Under the pieces are notes generated by a model. That model saw only the letters and a list, made by a program, of their open reading frames with translations, was not told the origin of the DNA and ran no database searches. From assembly GCA_028751875.1 (NCBI GenBank), contig CM054157.1, positions 1,618,246 through 1,682,245 of the forward strand: DNA of 64,000 nt, given 5' to 3'. The first letter of the stretch is position 1. The number at the start of each line of letters is the position of its first letter. Position numbers and translations under genes: made by a program. This DNA comes from Rapana venosa (taxonomy: Eukaryota > Mollusca > Gastropoda > Neogastropoda > Muricidae). Of the stretch, positions 43,110-54,190 are shown in pieces.

Positions 43110-44320
43110 TACATAGGAGTTATTTTTCGTTGGTGGTGGTGTTTTGTTTCTCTGTTTTGGGTTTGTTTGCATTGTTTTTTTTGTTTGTTGTGTTGTTTTG
43201 TTTTGTTGGAGTTAATCTTTGTTGCTGGTTTTTTGTTTTGTTTGAGGGGGGAAGGGGGGGTATGTGTATAGTTACATGAAGTATAATCTCTTTCCACATC
43301 CAGGTAAAAATTTGGTCATTTTTCCATTTTTACAAGAGGGAACAGACAGAACTAAATGTGAAGACCTTTTCTTATCTTCTCCACTCGCCATTGCAGTGAA
43401 GGAGCTCAGGTATTGGTGACATGCCAAGCCCTCATCCAGTCAGAGTGGTGTCGTCTCTTCATGGAGATCGCTGATTTAGATCTCTTGATTGAGATCTTTG
43501 GGATACAGTCCTTCTTAGCGTTAGTTGCTACACATATTAATGGGGAAAAAAAATCTTCATAATCAGCATTATTGGGGCTAGTGCTTTGTGGTGTGAGGTG
43601 ATGTTTTTAATATGGCGTGAAATTTTGTGAGGTTTTGTTTATATGTTGGTCACTTTCATACTGGTCAAACGTCTTTTCTTTATTACAATTTTTGTATGAT
43701 ATCCAAAGGTTTGTGTGCATATATCTTAAAGTGTGGTTGAATTGTGCTTTTTAGTGCGATGACAGTTTTGGTTAGGTATGTATGGTTAGTTGAACTGTAA
43801 GTGAAATGGTTTGAGAGGTGTGTGTGTGTGTGTGCACACTGTTGTGTGTGTGTGTGTGTTTAAAAGAGAGAGAAAGCGTCATGTGTGAGTATTTGTATAT
43901 TGTTGCAGGTGTGCTTACTGTATGTTGTCAAGGCCTTTTTTCTGGTCAGCAGAAATGGGTGGTGATTATTGGACACATATGCATTTTAACCGGTTTTTGT
44001 GTGTGTGTGTGTGAATATCATTTGAGGATTGCCTTGATCGATATTTTCTTGTCATCTGCTTCTTGGCTGATCAGTATGCAATATGGCTGCCTGCCTGCCT
44101 ATCCTGTTTTCTTTTAGTTGATCAGTATGCAATAGAGCTGTCTATCTGTCATGTTTTTGTTTTCTTCCAGAAAGTGCTTTTCTTAAGACAGTCGGACTGT
44201 TCATCTCTTGTTTCTGTATGTATGTATAACACAACAGTCATATGCAAAAGCAGTTTGTTTATGTGTCCACCCCCTTTCTTTGTTGATTGTTGTGTCATGG
44301 CTATATATATGTAAAGAGAT
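43110..44320. other. Downstream T/G-rich sequence
   Basis: No gene seen. GTTTTG-rich stretches (43120-43250) and TG microsatellites near 43820-43860 and 44000. Confidence 0.55.
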
Positions 44321-44324
44321 TGAT

Positions 44325-44855
44325 ATGTCTACATATGTACTGTGTTACACATGTTGATATGTCTACGTCTGTACTGTGTTACACATGTTGATATGTCTAC
44401 GTCTGTACTGTGTTACACATGTTGATATGTCTACGTCTGTACTGTGTTACACATGTTGATATGTCTACGTCTGTACTGTGTTACACATGTTGATATGTCT
44501 ACGTCTGTACTGTGTTACACATGTTGATATGTCTACATATGTACTGTGTTACACATGTTGATATGTCTACGTCTGTACTGTGTTACACATGTTGATATGT
44601 CTACGTCTGTACTGTGTTACACATGTTGATATGTCTACTTCTGTACTGTGTTACACATGTTGATATGTCTACATCTGTCTGTACAGTGTTACACATGTTG
44701 ATATGTCTACGTCTGTACTGTGTTACACGTGTTGATATGTCTACTTCTGTACGGTGTTACACATGTTGATATGTCTACATCTGTCTGTACAGTGTTACAC
44801 GTGTTGATATGTCTACATCTGTACTGTGTTACACATGTTGATATGTCCCCTGTTA
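44325..44855. repeat. 34-bp minisatellite, about 15 copies
   Basis: Units of TGTTACACATGTTGATATGT then CTACGTCTGTACTG; variants ACATATG, ACTTCTG and an extra TCTG in two units. Confidence 0.95.
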
Positions 44856-44859
44856 CATA

Positions 44860-45570
44860 TGTAAAGATTAAGCTTGTCAGCTGATGTAGAATGTCCATGT
44901 AGCTTTTCATTTCAAAATGTCGGAATACATCTTTGTGGTGTGAGGACAGAGCATCTCTAGTGTATTTGGCCCAGCAAGTTTTCTCCCTTGCTTGTTACAA
45001 GGTTCTGTCCATTTGTGAGGGTTAGTTAGTTAAAGCATGAAGAAACAACATCAGGAAAAATTAGTCACTGCAAGTTAGTTACCGAAATTGTGAAAATCGG
45101 CTTGTTAGAACGGCGAGTCAGTTGCTGATCAAGTATTCTCTTTATTTCATATTATTTTTTAGCTTGTGGGGATACAAAGTGTAAGAAAATTTCTTTCACA
45201 GTAATGAAATGCAGTGACAGTCAGGTCTAACACACACATGAATGTACACCCCCCCCATCTCCCTACACACACACACGAGTAAAATGGCTTCTGATTGGCT
45301 GCTGTTGAAGGAGAAATAAGCCAGTGTAGCTATAATTAACATATGGTGGTTTCTTTACCTAGATGCAGAACATTCCAAATCTCGATTTCCGATCAGGCAA
45401 GTTCATACAGAACAGTTGTGCATGACAACCAATGGGGACATGTGGACACAGCGAGTTAAGGAATGTGCAGCTTGCCTAGATGAATCAGTCACTGTGTCCT
45501 GAAGATGTAGGCCTGTGAGAGAGAGATGTTGTGGGGATTGATCACCTGAGATAGCGGAAGAAGGTAGCAG
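44860..45570. other. Unassigned sequence
   Basis: No gene or repeat array recognised; a short C run near 45249. Confidence 0.5.
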
Positions 45571-45572
45571 AC

Positions 45573-45726
45573 GTTAAATCCTGTTCCGCTTTTCGTAAGA
45601 GTAGGCCATTGTGTGCCGGTGGGAATGGATGACAAAATTTACAAAACCACATACACACAGGGACTGGATGTAAAAAAGCACATAAGTGCTTATTCCTTTA
45701 TCCTTGATATAAAAGAATAAATAAAT
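45573..45726 (+). mobile_element. SINE-I 3' part
   Basis: AAATCCTGTTCCGCTTTTCG to TTATCCTTGATATAAAAGAA plus TAAATAAAT; head and half of the body missing. Confidence 0.88.
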
Positions 45727-46319
45727 TCTCAGGACTGGACTCATAGTACCAGCATAGCTGACAAACTTCTAGGTACCATCTCTGTCTTCTGCCGCTCACT
45801 ATGAATCAAGAAGCAGTGTACACAGTTCTCACTTTGGCTTTTTTTTTTTTTAAAGGGATTTATGAAACGGACTTTCAGTCCTGGCTTGTAGAGCAGTTGC
45901 AGTTTGTTGATATTTTCATTATATTGCATTAGTGTGGATATTATCATTATGGCTTGTTCTATCTAGTCGTCTGAGAATTTGCTAACACACAGTTTGTGTT
46001 CAGAACGGTCATTTCTTTTTGATGATTATTTTGGTAATTGTGGGGTTTTTTGGGGGGAAGGGAGGGGGGATTTTTTGGGGGTGGGGATTTTTATGCTTTT
46101 GGCATTGTGCTTCATTATTGACAGTTAGTTTCATAGCAGTTATAGGAGAAGAAGATGCCAAAATCAAGTCTGCTGAGGATATTTTTTAAAAAGTTCTATC
46201 CAAAGTATATTAGTCTTCCATTTTTAAAAGAAAAAGATATTTTTAAAACCTCAGCATTTCAGTCAGGGAAGTGTGTGAATGAAAATAGCAGGTAGAGATT
46301 ATAGAAATATTTTGTTGTC

Positions 46320-46362
46320 GCTAACACACACACACACACACTCTCTCTCTCTCTCTCTCTCT

Positions 46363-46429
<67 letters not shown>

Positions 46430-46455
46430 CTCTCTTTTTCTTCTCTCTCTCTCTA

Positions 46456-46491
<36 letters not shown>

Positions 46492-46499
46492 ACTCTCTA

Positions 46500-46560
<61 letters not shown>

Positions 46561-46566
46561 TCACAC
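46320..46566. repeat. Compound (CA)n/(CT)n microsatellite
   Basis: Alternating CA and CT runs over about 245 bases. The threonine/serine/leucine frame across it is not a gene. Confidence 0.97.
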
Positions 46567-46569
46567 ACT

Positions 46570-49500
46570 CATTCCTTTCATTGTGTACACATACCTAGTT
46601 TCCATCTGCAATTTTTATGCAAGAGAAGACTAAATAGAAAATTCAAAAATATCTTCAATATTTGCATTTTTGTTTTTATCATTTGATTTTCTACTTCTCT
46701 TCATACAACTGGCTGTAATTTAGAAATAAATATTGTTTGACAACAAAACCCTGCCGTTTTCGAAGGGGAAGCAATCATTGATAGACCAGAGCTGTGATAA
46801 CTCACAGAACTGCAGTTGTCTCCCATGAGAGGATCTGACTATAATAGTAGAGACAGAATCAAGCTCAGTTCGGGCAACACTCTCGTGCTTGCCTGTGCAG
46901 GTCAAGCACAGTTGCTTTAAACAGAATTGTTCTATTTTTGGGAGGTGGCCCAAGGCCCTCAAGTGGGATGACTTGCGACCACAGTCCCAAAGTTGGAGAA
47001 ATTCCGCTGGGCCTTTAGTACAACCTCAACCAAGAGTTTGCCTGGTGCCAGTGGCTACATGTTGATCATTCAGCATTACCTTGTCAGAGACTGGAATATT
47101 TTCTGCTCAAAATGAGATTGTTCCATTTTGCAGACAGTTATGGAGTATCGTTTTGTGGTTCATATCGTTATACCAAACTAATGCGATGCACAATAAGATA
47201 TAGCAAATATGGACATTACTCAATTTGTTAAAAGTACAGTAATTTGGTGACCAAAATAATTTTACAAACTCAAAGCAAAAGAGTGCCACACTTGGGGTGT
47301 TGTGTGTGTGTGTGTTGGTGTGTTTTCCTGTACTGCTGTTCTGTCTGTGAGTTAGTGTCAGGACTGTGTCCGTTTTTAGTCTGATGTCATCAATCTTTAA
47401 AGAATTTCATTTCTTTCTTTATTGTTTGTGCTGTATGAGATACATTGTATAGTTGCGTTGTTTGTACTGATGTCACAATTTTAGCGTGTGATTAATTCTT
47501 GATGTGTTATTTGTGCTGTGGGATGTTTTGATATGTTAAGAATGTCATGGTTTGTTACGCGTCTGATACGTGTGATGCACATAATCTGCGTAATATGTGT
47601 GGTGTGATGAAAGAATTATGTTGTATGATAATTTTTGTTACATGAGGGGAAAAGAACTACATTTTATCATAATTATTGTTGTAGTGTTGGGAAGATTAGG
47701 ATGCATGGTAACTTGCATTATTAGGAAGAAGTAGACTGTGTGGTGTGATGGAATAATTCACATGTATTGTGAGACATAATCACTGCAATATTGGATGTCA
47801 TGTAACTGTTTGTGTGAGTGAAGGATTAGAGTAGGTTGATGGGAGATCAAGTTTGGCTCCATTTGTAATCACCGACATGTATCCTGAAGTATATTTCGCG
47901 TGGTACTTTTTCTGTGTTTTGTTTTAAAAACCAACATTCTGAATGGTGTATGAACCCATTTTGGAATAGTTGTGTCCATGTATCGTGTATGAAAAGCATG
48001 TAGTGGTAGTAACCAGTTTCTTCGTTAATGAAAAATGAATTAATGTGACTTAGTTGTAGAACACATACAAATTCCCAAAGTTAAAGTATGGTTGCAGCAT
48101 TGGTGGTGTGTATTGTGTTGTTGTTAGTGGATGTTGTGTTGTATGGGACTCGATTATTTTTTTAATTATTATTTACAAGAATAGTAGTGTGTCTGTGTAT
48201 GTGTGTGAAAGTGTGTGTTTACCTGTCACTGCCTATCTATACTGCTGTATATTTGATATTTTCATTTTTCTTGTCATTCTATCATATTGCTTAACTGTCA
48301 TTGTGGGTGTTTGTGTGTGACAAAGATGTAAGGGGTGGTGTCCTTTAATCCAAATTTGTATGGCTAAAAACAGTTTGGCGTTAAGCCATATAACCCAGAA
48401 CAGCTGTACAGGGACAAAGGAGGTCTTGCCACCAAGTATGAAAGCTGTCTAATATCCCACCATGAACAAACAACAGCAGGAGAAATATCAGAAAAAATAC
48501 TTCATTTGGCTGTCTTGTAACTCGTAACTTAGAATTGGCAACAGAATATGTTACAGAATGACTTGCGCAGAATCCTGACAAGTTCAGATAAGTAAAACAA
48601 TATATATGGTGTCAACGTATCTACATTAAAAAAGAATAGAAGGAAAGAGAGAGAAAAGGTGATAGTTGCTGGGTTGATGTATTTTCCATGATAGAAAGGG
48701 AGGGATACAGGAAAGGGTAAGAAATTGGGCTAGGTGAAGATTTTGATAGTTTAGGGCAAGGTTGATCTGTGTGTGTGTGTGTGTGTGCCAAACTGCTGAT
48801 ATAAACACTGGCCACTAACTGTAACAGTTGTGTGGTGACATAAGCAGATAGAATTTTGAAAAAAGTAAATCAGTTCCAAATAAAATTTGCAATGGTAAAA
48901 GCGCTTTTCACACATGCACACTATGTGGTGCATCACATGCATGCACACACATGCACACATATGTGTGCATGCACACACACATCAATTCAAAAGACATTCA
49001 CAGTGGCACTTAGCATTTTTAATACGTTCACAAAGATATCAATTCAAAACAAGTTCACCACATTAGCTTTTTAACTACATCTTGCTTAATACAGATTCAG
49101 TGCTGAATTCACTACACTGAGAGAAGTTTCTCTCTCGTTTCATCACATTATGATTTTGCCCAGTTGTGCTAAACTTACTGTTTCATCGTGCTCAAAGCGT
49201 TTGCAGACATGTGGTGGTGGTAGTGCCGGCTTGGTATCACTCTAGGCTTTGTCCAGCAAGTTTCTCCAATAGTTGAAGGGAGAGCGTGTTGCTTCTGTGT
49301 TGGTCAGTGTTGTAGCAGAGTGAAGATCAGCTATCATGTACATGCTTGCAAAACACAGTGCCTATTGTGACTGCTAACTGCTTCAAAGTGGATTTAGTGT
49401 GTGTGCGTGTATGCACGTGCACGCATGTGCTCTCACAGTTCATGTGCATTCTTTTCCTTTTTCAAACTGGTTTATTGTCATTTCACTGCACAGTGATTTA

Positions 49501-49673
49501 GACACATATTTTCATACTAATTTTGATATTTGTAACCCAAAAATATAAAAGCAAAAAAAAAGAAAAATTCAAGAAAGAAAGAAAAATGGAGGAAGTATGA
49601 GTTTTGTATGTATGTGTTTGTGTATGCACACATATGCTTGTGTGCATATGGTGGTGTGCGTGTGTGTGGTTTG

Positions 49674-49704
<31 letters not shown>

Positions 49705-50130
49705 TTGAAATAACTGTGCTGTAGAAAGGATTGTGTGCATGGAAAGCTGTGACAGGCTTTTTAATCCCGTTCATTTTGTGTTCTAGACAACGTTTGTGTT
49801 CTTGATGATTGTCCTGTAAATATGCTTCTGCAATGCCACCACTGGTTGGTTTTGCAGCATTTTTAAGTTGGCAAGCCTTACGGATGTTTTACGATATTCT
49901 TTTGAGCATATCTTCCACTGACGTGTCAGCGTGGGAATGTTGTATGATGGAGTCAGAACTGTTGTGTATATGTGTACATTATTTTTTTATTTTCTGTGTA
50001 GACTTTTATGCGTACAAATATATGGATACAATGCTCATTGTGTATTCTGAGGTTTTTGTCTATGTAGGATTGTGGTGTGTGCGTGCGTGTGTGTGTGTGT
50101 GTGTGTGTGGGGGGGGGGTTGTTTGAAGTT
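46570..50130. other. Unassigned AT-rich region
   Basis: No coding sequence, LINE or SINE recognised in 3.5 kb; only short TG, CA/ATGCAC and GA repeats (near 48770, 48910-48980, 49380-49420, 49680-49700). It could be distal 3' UTR or intergenic DNA. Confidence 0.5.
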
Positions 50131-50133
50131 TGC

Positions 50134-50148
50134 ATATCATATTGATGG
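50134..50148. repeat. Target-site duplication, left
   Basis: ATATCATATTGATGG, matched at 50977-50992 by ATATCATATTGAATGG. Confidence 0.8.
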
Positions 50149-50976
50149 CAGAACGATCACAAACCTCCGCTTCGCAGATGACATTAATGGAATAGCAGGA
50201 TCAGAAAAAGAGCTTGCCAGCCTAACAGAACACTTGAATAAGGCCTCCAAAACATACGGCATGGAAATCAGTGCAGAGAAGACCAAACTGATGACTAATA
50301 ACACCAACGGCATTAGCACTGATATCAGGGTTAATGACCAGAAGCTGGAAACAGTTCAAAGCTTCAAGTACCTGGGAGCCATTGTACCAGACCAGGGATC
50401 CAAGCCAGAAGTAGTATGCAGGACTGCACAGACAATAACAGCACTGTCAAAACTAAACACCATCTGGAGAGATAAAAATATCTCACTTATCTCCAAGATC
50501 AGACTAATGCGCTCCCTTGTCATATCCATATTTCTGTATGCCTGTGAATCATGGACCCTGACTGCAGATTTGGAGAGAAGAGTACAGGCGGTGGAGATGA
50601 GATGCTTTCGGAGACTCCTTGGCATCTCCTACAAAGACCACATAAGCAACGAAAGCGTGCATAACAGAATCCAGCAAACCATTGGACCCTATGAGAACTT
50701 CTAACGATCGTGAAAAAGCGTAAACTTAAATGGTATGGGCATGTCACAAGATCCAAAGGTCTTGCAAAGACAGTTTTACAAGGCACTGTCCAAGGAGGAA
50801 GAAGAAGAGGCAGACCAAGGAAGAGCTGGGAGGATAACATCAGCGAATGGACAGGCCTAGAACTCAACAAAACCCTGAGAAAGGCAGAACAGAGAGAGGA
50901 ATGGAGGGAACTGGTTGTTGAGTCTTTGAGGGTGCCCCCACAGTCGTCAGACTACCAGACAGATAGATAGATAGAG
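50149..50976 (+). mobile_element. 5'-truncated LINE (family 1) with TSD
   Basis: Encodes ITNLRFADDINGIAGSEKEL (FADD is the reverse transcriptase catalytic box), then ASKTYGMEISAEKTKLMTNN, SFKYLGAIVPDQGSKPEV and IFLYACESWTLTADLERRVQ. After one frameshift near 50700 it reads LKWYGHVTRSKGLAKTVLQG and GRPRKSWEDNISEWTGLELN. It ends in a (GATA)n tail. The clean 15-16-bp target duplication and a nearly intact frame mark it as younger than the copy at 14396-17568. Confidence 0.92.
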
Positions 50977-50992
50977 ATATCATATTGAATGG
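50977..50992. repeat. Target-site duplication, right
   Basis: ATATCATATTGAATGG; pairs with 50134-50148. Confidence 0.8.
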
Positions 50993-51064
50993 TATTGTAT
51001 TGGGTGTTTTTTTTAATGTATTAAATACCACTAACAGTGATGGCAGATTCCCTTAATATGTGAA

Positions 51065-51350
51065 ATGTGGATCTTGACTTTCATGAGAGAGTGTCATTGA
51101 AAAATTTTAAAGTGCAGCATCACTCATTTCAAAAGAAGAGTCTTGTCCACGGCTGTGTTTCTTTCCCAATCAAAATGTCTATTTTCCTTTTGCCAGGGAT
51201 TACTCTCTTGTTGCTGTGGATTCTTCCATGTGTGCAAAATATCTCAGAAGTCAGAATGCGGCTACCTTAATGGTGGGCAAAAACAGTCACATACACAAAC
51301 TCTCACCATTGCTGAACCTTGGAGCTTTAGCCAAGGAATAAAAAAATATA
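51065..51350. mobile_element. SINE-II core (reversed) joined to tail C
   Basis: TTTTGCCAGGGATTACTCTC and TTGTTGCTGTGGATTCTTCC are the SINE-II core in reverse. They are followed by CAGAAGTCAGAATGCGGCTA and ATTGCTGAACCTTGGAGCTT of tail C in forward orientation, ending AAGGAATAAAAAA. Confidence 0.6.
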
Positions 51351-51379
51351 TATATATTTGTGGAACATATATATTGTGG

Positions 51380-51637
51380 AACATTTAGCCTTGCTGAAGT
51401 ACTGGTGTAGCATTTAGTTTTAATGAAGTACAGGTATACCATTTAGTCTTGCCGAAATTTTGGTCTTCCTAAAGAACTGGTGTGCCATTTAGTCTTGCTG
51501 AAATACTTACCTGGCATTTTTGCTGAAGTACTGGTCTGGCATTCAGTCTTGCTGAAGTACTGGTCTGCCATTTAGTCTTACTGAAGTACTGGTCTGCCAT
51601 TTAGTCTTGCTGAAGTACTGGTCTGCCATTTCATCAT
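51380..51637. repeat. 29-bp minisatellite, left part
   Basis: Units GAAGTACTGGTCTGCCATTT then AGTCTTGCT; older variants (GGTGTAGC, GGTATACC) at the left edge. The array continues after the LINE at 51984-52160. Confidence 0.93.
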
Positions 51638-51983
51638 TAGCCATTACACCCAGTGGTGTGTAGGGCAGCAGCAAAGCGCTTCCACTCCTGCCTATCCTGG
51701 GCCAACCTAGTCACTGATCCCCAAGAGTGCTGCATGGCCTTCATCTCACTTTCTACAGTTCTCCTCCACGTTGCTTTTGGTCTTCCTTTCTTTCTCCTTC
51801 CTTCTGGGGTCCAGTGCAATGCTGTTCTTGCGATTGACTGTGGGTCTCTTTGGAGGATGTGCCCAATCCACTTCCACCGTCGTCTGGTGATGATGGTTCC
51901 CATGTCTTCTTGCCTGCATCTCCGTAGTAGGTCTTCATTGGAGATCTTCTCTGGCCAAAAGATCCGGAGAATTCTTCGCAGAT
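51638..51983 (-). mobile_element. 5'-truncated LINE C-terminal fragment inside minisatellite
   Basis: Minus strand reads ISNEDLLRRCRQEDMGTIIT, RRRWKWIGHILQRDPQSIAR, TALHWTPEGRRKKGRPKATW and RLAQDRQEWKRFAAALHTTG, a well-known LINE C-terminal pattern. It is one open frame. TCTGCCATTT occurs at both junctions, as part of the array unit or as a target duplication. Confidence 0.9.
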
Positions 51984-52160
51984 CTGCCATTTAGTCTTGC
52001 TGAAGTACTGGGCTGCCATTTTTGCTGAGGTACTGGTGTACCATTTAGTCTTTCTGAAGTACTAGTGTACCATTTTTGCTGAAGTACTGGTGTACCATTT
52101 AGTCTTACTGAAGTACTGGTGTACCATTTAGTCTTACTGAAGTACTGGTCTGCCGTTTAC
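51984..52160. repeat. 29-bp minisatellite, right part
   Basis: ATTTAGTCTTGCTGAAGTAC and GGTGTACCATTTAGTCTTAC units continuing the array at 51380-51637. Confidence 0.93.
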
Positions 52161-52289
52161 TTTGTTGTTGTTGTGTGTTTCCCAGCTTAACCCTCTAGGG
52201 GTCACCCAAAATGTGCACTCTGATTCACTCATCCCTTCTGGGAATCACTGTGTGATTGAAATTGCACCCTGAATGAGAAGTTTGTGTGT

Positions 52290-52390
52290 ATGACTGTTTT
52301 TAAGTACCTCGCCATGTAGGCAGACATACTCCGACTTCAGAGGATTTTTTTCTGCTTTGAAGGAGAGTGCAGATTGTTATGTTAATTAAG
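52290..52390 (-). mobile_element. Tail C SINE fragment, reversed
   Basis: GTATGACTGTTTTTAAGTAC and ACATACTCCGACTTCAGAGG, the complement of tail C. Confidence 0.55.
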
Positions 52391-52496
52391 AGCTTGTCAT
52401 GGCTGAAGGCAATGTCAACACAACATTTTACAACGTAACAACATTTTAGTGTAGGCCTTGGCAGTTAGCTGACATCAATAACTGACCCAGCTTTTT

Positions 52497-52562
52497 CATT
52501 TCATTTATACCTCTTTAAGCCACAACAGATTTCTCTGCGTGACATTCGTGCTGCTCTCCCCA
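52497..52562 (-). mobile_element. SINE-II tail fragment, reversed
   Basis: TTTATACCTCTTTAAGCCAC and GATTTCTCTGCGTGACATTC. It forms an inverted pair with the full SINE-II that follows. Confidence 0.75.
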
Positions 52563-52588
52563 CTCACAGCTTTTGGCCTGGGCAAGTG

Positions 52589-52723
52589 CGGATCGGTGGT
52601 CTAGAGGTAACGCGTCTGTCTAGAATGCGAAAAGTCCGGGTCGGGTGTGTGTGTGGTTCGTACCCCGTTTGGGCCCGAAATTTTTCCCCATCCATTAGAC
52701 CATGAGTGGTGGTCTGGGCGCTA

Positions 52724-52754
<31 letters not shown>

Positions 52755-52999
52755 CATGTGTTACACAAAATTTTCAGCGCACGTAAAAGAACCCACGGCA
52801 ACAAGAGAGTTGTCCCTGGCAAAATTCTTAGAAAAAAGCCACTCTGATAGGGAAACAAATACAGTTGCAGACCAAAAGGGAAAAAAAAAAGGGTGGCGCT
52901 GCTCTTGTGGCGGCGAGCTCTGCCCGGGGAGAGCAGCCCGAATTTCACGCAGAGAAATCTCGTGACTTAAAGTGGTATAAAATAAATAAAATAAAAAAT
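52589..52999 (+). mobile_element. Full-length SINE-II, forward
   Basis: Head GGATCGGTGGTCTAGAGGTA with B-box-like GTGGTTCGTACCCCG. Then GATGAGACGATAAACCGAGG, GAACCCACGGCAACAAGAGA, GTGGCGCTGCTCTTGTGGCG and GCAGCCCGAATTTCACGCAG, ending in (AATAAA)n. Best-preserved SINE-II here. Confidence 0.92.
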
Positions 53000-53480
53000 T
53001 TAGTTTGTGCAGACAGAGAGCAGAGGGATGAATGGACACTTCTTTTTTTTTTTGCCAGGGAGGGACGATAGGTGTTGTTATTGTTCATGTAGGTGTTTTT
53101 TTGTTGTTTTTTTGCTGGTGTCTTTCTTCTTTTTTTCTTTATTTTTTATTTTACTTCTGTTGTTTTTTTATTTTACTTCTGTTGTTTTTTTATTTTATGA
53201 TGTAAACTCCCAAATCACCACCCCACTTCCCCCCCCAAAAACCCCCAAACAAATCAAACTTCTGTGCCATGTCAGGATGCTGGTCATGGTTTTTTGTTGT
53301 TGTTTTTTTTATAGATGATTTTCTTTGTAGTGGTGATGTGGTTGTAATGCTGATTGTAGTTTATGTTGTTCTTGTTGTTGCTGCTCCGTTCCTGTTGATC
53401 TTCTTGTTTTTGCTCCTCTTCTTTGTTGTGGGTTGTTTATTGTCGGGGTGGGTTTGGGTTGTTTTTTTTTGGGGGGTGGG
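53000..53480. other. T-rich unassigned sequence
   Basis: TTTTTATTTTACTTCTGTTG repeats (53140-53195) and GTTGTT runs. No gene. Confidence 0.6.
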
Positions 53481-53484
53481 TGAT

Positions 53485-53680
53485 AATAATAATAATAATA
53501 ATAATAATAATATATGGAATTTATATAGCGCTGAATCTTGTAAAAAAAAAAACAAATCGAAGCGCTTGCACTCAATCATTTACAGGCATGCAACTCTCCT
53601 TAAACATAATGAACATCAGATTTCAAAACCATGCGCGCGCACGTATGCACGCATGCACGCACACGCACGCACACACACAC

Positions 53681-53715
<35 letters not shown>

Positions 53716-54190
53716 TCACTCAGAACAACACTTAGAAGGTGAAAGATGCTGTTGAAAATTAGGGACAGATATTTGGGGGAAAGTCTCAGGTAGGAAAAAG
53801 TAGTGTGTTTTGAGGGGGGGGGGGGATTTGAAGGTATCAAGTGAAGGCTTTTGGCGAAGTGTAAGAGGGAGGTCATTCCAGGTGGATGGACAGAAACAGA
53901 GAAGGAGCGCGGCCAACAGTGGTTTGTTTGAATCTGGGTGTTCGAAAGCACAAAGTATCTGCGGCTGAACGAAGGGAACGGGATGGAGTTGTACAGATGA
54001 AGACAGTTACAGAGATAAGAGGGTGCAGATTTGTGGAGACATTTGAAACAGAGGGTATTGATTTTATACTCCAGTCTTTGTGAGACAGGCAGCCAGTGAA
54101 GAGATCGCAGAAGAGGAGTGATGTGTTCAGATTTTTTCTTTCTTAGGACCAGTCGAGCTGCAGAGTTTTGTATGCGTTGAAGAGAGTGGA
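53485..54190 (-). mobile_element. LINE family 3, 5'-truncated copy
   Basis: Reads on the minus strand QRIQNSAARLVLRKKKSEHI, TPLLRSLHWLPVSQRLEYKI and LCFKCLHKSAPSYL, the classic C-terminal block of CR1/L2-type LINEs. The 3' end is at GGAATTTATATAGCGCTGAA and (TAA)n at the left. A CA microsatellite (53655-53720) interrupts it. Its 5' end abuts the (TAA)n tail of the next copy. Confidence 0.88.

Larger units (their letters stand above)
40471..43110 (+). other. Probable septin 3' UTR with candidate poly(A) signals
   Basis: No convincing conserved coding sequence follows the stop codon. AATAAA hexamers lie at 40853-40858 (inside a dispersed repeat), 42257-42262 and 43102-43107. The last is followed within about 20 bases by a T/GT-rich stretch around 43120-43160, the usual layout of a cleavage site, so it is my preferred end. 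Contents include CA microsatellites (40600-40680, 40857-40915), CAC/CCT trinucleotide runs (41110-41200), a poly-G run (42489-42516) and a two-copy repeat of about 52 bp (42775-42870). The transcript end is a guess without RNA evidence. Confidence 0.35.

Noticed and set aside
50072..50970. Host gene encoding a 210-residue protein
   Set aside because: FADD box, LINE C-terminal motifs, a GATA tail and target-site duplication show a retrotransposon fragment.
51637..51990. Conserved minus-strand gene
   Set aside because: WKWIGH..RDPQSIARTALHW..GRPKATW is a LINE C-terminus inserted in a minisatellite.
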